Shown here: piece after piece, positions 6,806 to 7,222 of the stretch
Layout of the letters: the number at the start of each line of letters is the position of its first letter
How positions within the stretch are numbered: the stretch's first letter is position 1
Source: Muribaculaceae bacterium
GTDB taxonomy: Bacteria > Bacteroidota > Bacteroidia > Bacteroidales > Muribaculaceae
DNA length: 7,222 nucleotides
Direction: 5' to 3'
Assembly (NCBI GenBank): GCA_029056365.1
Contig: JAIDBM010000185.1
Location: 1 to 7,222, forward strand
Made by a program: the position numbers and the translations under genes
The notes under the pieces: generated by a model
What the model was told of the DNA's origin: nothing
The model's input: only the letters and a program-made list of their open reading frames with translations
Database searches by the model: none

Positions 6806-6882
6806 ACACCCGATAATACACAGTCAGCCCCGCCCGGAATCGGGCCGGGCGGACTGTGTTTTATAGGTATTTTATCGGGTGT
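6806..6882. terminator. Nested palindromic terminator between convergent genes
   Basis: The inner hairpin pairs ACACAGTC (6818-6825) with GACTGTGT (6852-6859), then CGCCCGG (6831-6837) with CCGGGCG (6845-6851), leaving a five-base bulge on the left arm and a seven-base loop. On the + strand it runs into TTTTAT, so it is a good intrinsic terminator for the membrane protein gene. An outer perfect 11-bp inverted repeat, ACACCCGATAA (6806-6816) with TTATCGGGTGT (6872-6882), encloses it. The outer right arm ends one base before the stop codon of the convergent transporter, so the element probably serves both genes. Confidence 0.75.
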
Positions 6883-6883
6883 T

Positions 6884-7222
6884 TTACGCCGTTCCGAACC
6901 CGCGGTTTACAATAAGAGTCAAGGCTCCGTCGCCGCTCACATTGCATGCAGTTCCGAAACTGTCCATGGCAATGTAAAGGGCTATCATCAGAGCATTGTC
7001 GGCCTCGCTGAATCCGAGTATGCCGCTGAGGAGTCCGAGCGAAGCCATCACAGCGCCTCCGGGCACGCCGGGTGCCGCTATTATGGTTATGCCGAGCATG
7101 GCTATGAAACCCATGAACATCGCGAAATCGTAGCTGTGTCCCTGCAGCATCATCAGCGCAAGGGCGCATGCCACAAGCTTGAGGGTGCTTCCCGACATGT
7201 GTATGGTGGCGCAGAGGGGCAC
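6884..7222 (-). CDS. Dicarboxylate/amino acid:cation symporter (DAACS family), C-terminal fragment
   Basis: C-terminal 112 codons of an inner-membrane secondary transporter of the SDF/DAACS (GltP-type) family, cut by the right window edge; full-length members are about 400-450 residues. The codon at the edge is an internal GTG (Val), not a start. The core motifs of the transport domain are present: PLCATIHMSGST (the NMDGT region), APGVPGGAVMASLG (hairpin 2) and MDSFGTACNVSGDGAL (the TM8 substrate/cation site). Compared with the archaeal aspartate transporter GltPh, the NMDGT motif reads HMSGS, and the Arg that binds the acidic side chain (R397) aligns with Gly in DSFGTACN. Asp, Thr, Asn and Asp at positions matching D394, T398, N401 and D405 are kept. 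The transporter may therefore carry a neutral amino acid or another substrate rather than aspartate, glutamate or C4-dicarboxylates. The family call is firm; the substrate is open. Confidence 0.9.
   Translation of the reverse strand: MPLCATIHMSGSTLKLVACALALMMLQGHSYDFAMFMGFIAMLGITIIAAPGVPGGAVMASLGLLSGILGFSEADNALMIALYIAMDSFGTACNVSGDGALTLIVNRGFGTA

Overview
The window looks like chromosomal DNA from a Bacteroidales bacterium, possibly a gut Muribaculaceae-type lineage; the family-level guess is inference only. Three things support the order. Upstream regions carry perfect TAnnTTTG boxes, the -7 element of Bacteroidota promoters, and lack clear Shine-Dalgarno sequences. The base composition is moderate in GC. 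The gene content is rich in secreted glycan-degrading enzymes.

Left part (1-4673, + strand) is a three-gene glycan-degradation block. It holds the C-terminal two thirds of a GH2 beta-mannosidase (cut by the window edge), a secreted seven-bladed-propeller type BNR_4 protein of unknown activity, and a secreted GH125 exo-alpha-1,6-mannosidase. The two mannosidases could act in sequence on mannose-containing glycans such as N-glycan cores: GH125 trims alpha-1,6-mannose and GH2 removes the beta-linked mannose. The BNR_4 gene and the GH125 gene each have their own TAnnTTTG box, so the block is not necessarily one transcript. A very regular 23-bp perfect hairpin, part of which is tandemly duplicated, closes the block.

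Middle part (4747-5955, - strand) is a stand-alone iron-containing alcohol dehydrogenase of the YqhD/butanol dehydrogenase type with all metal ligands in place. It converges on the glycan block and has its own promoter in the divergent intergenic region.

Right part starts with a 220-residue single-pass membrane protein (6137-6799, +). It has an acidic N-terminus, one transmembrane helix, an Ala-rich amphipathic spacer and a C-terminal segment resembling the Cpl-7 (CW_7) cell-wall-binding repeat. This is the most interesting gene in the window. A nested palindromic terminator separates it from the convergent C-terminal fragment of a dicarboxylate/amino acid:cation symporter (6884-7222, -), which has unusual residues at positions that in characterised relatives set substrate and sodium recognition.

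No tRNA, rRNA, CRISPR array, insertion sequence or phage gene was seen.
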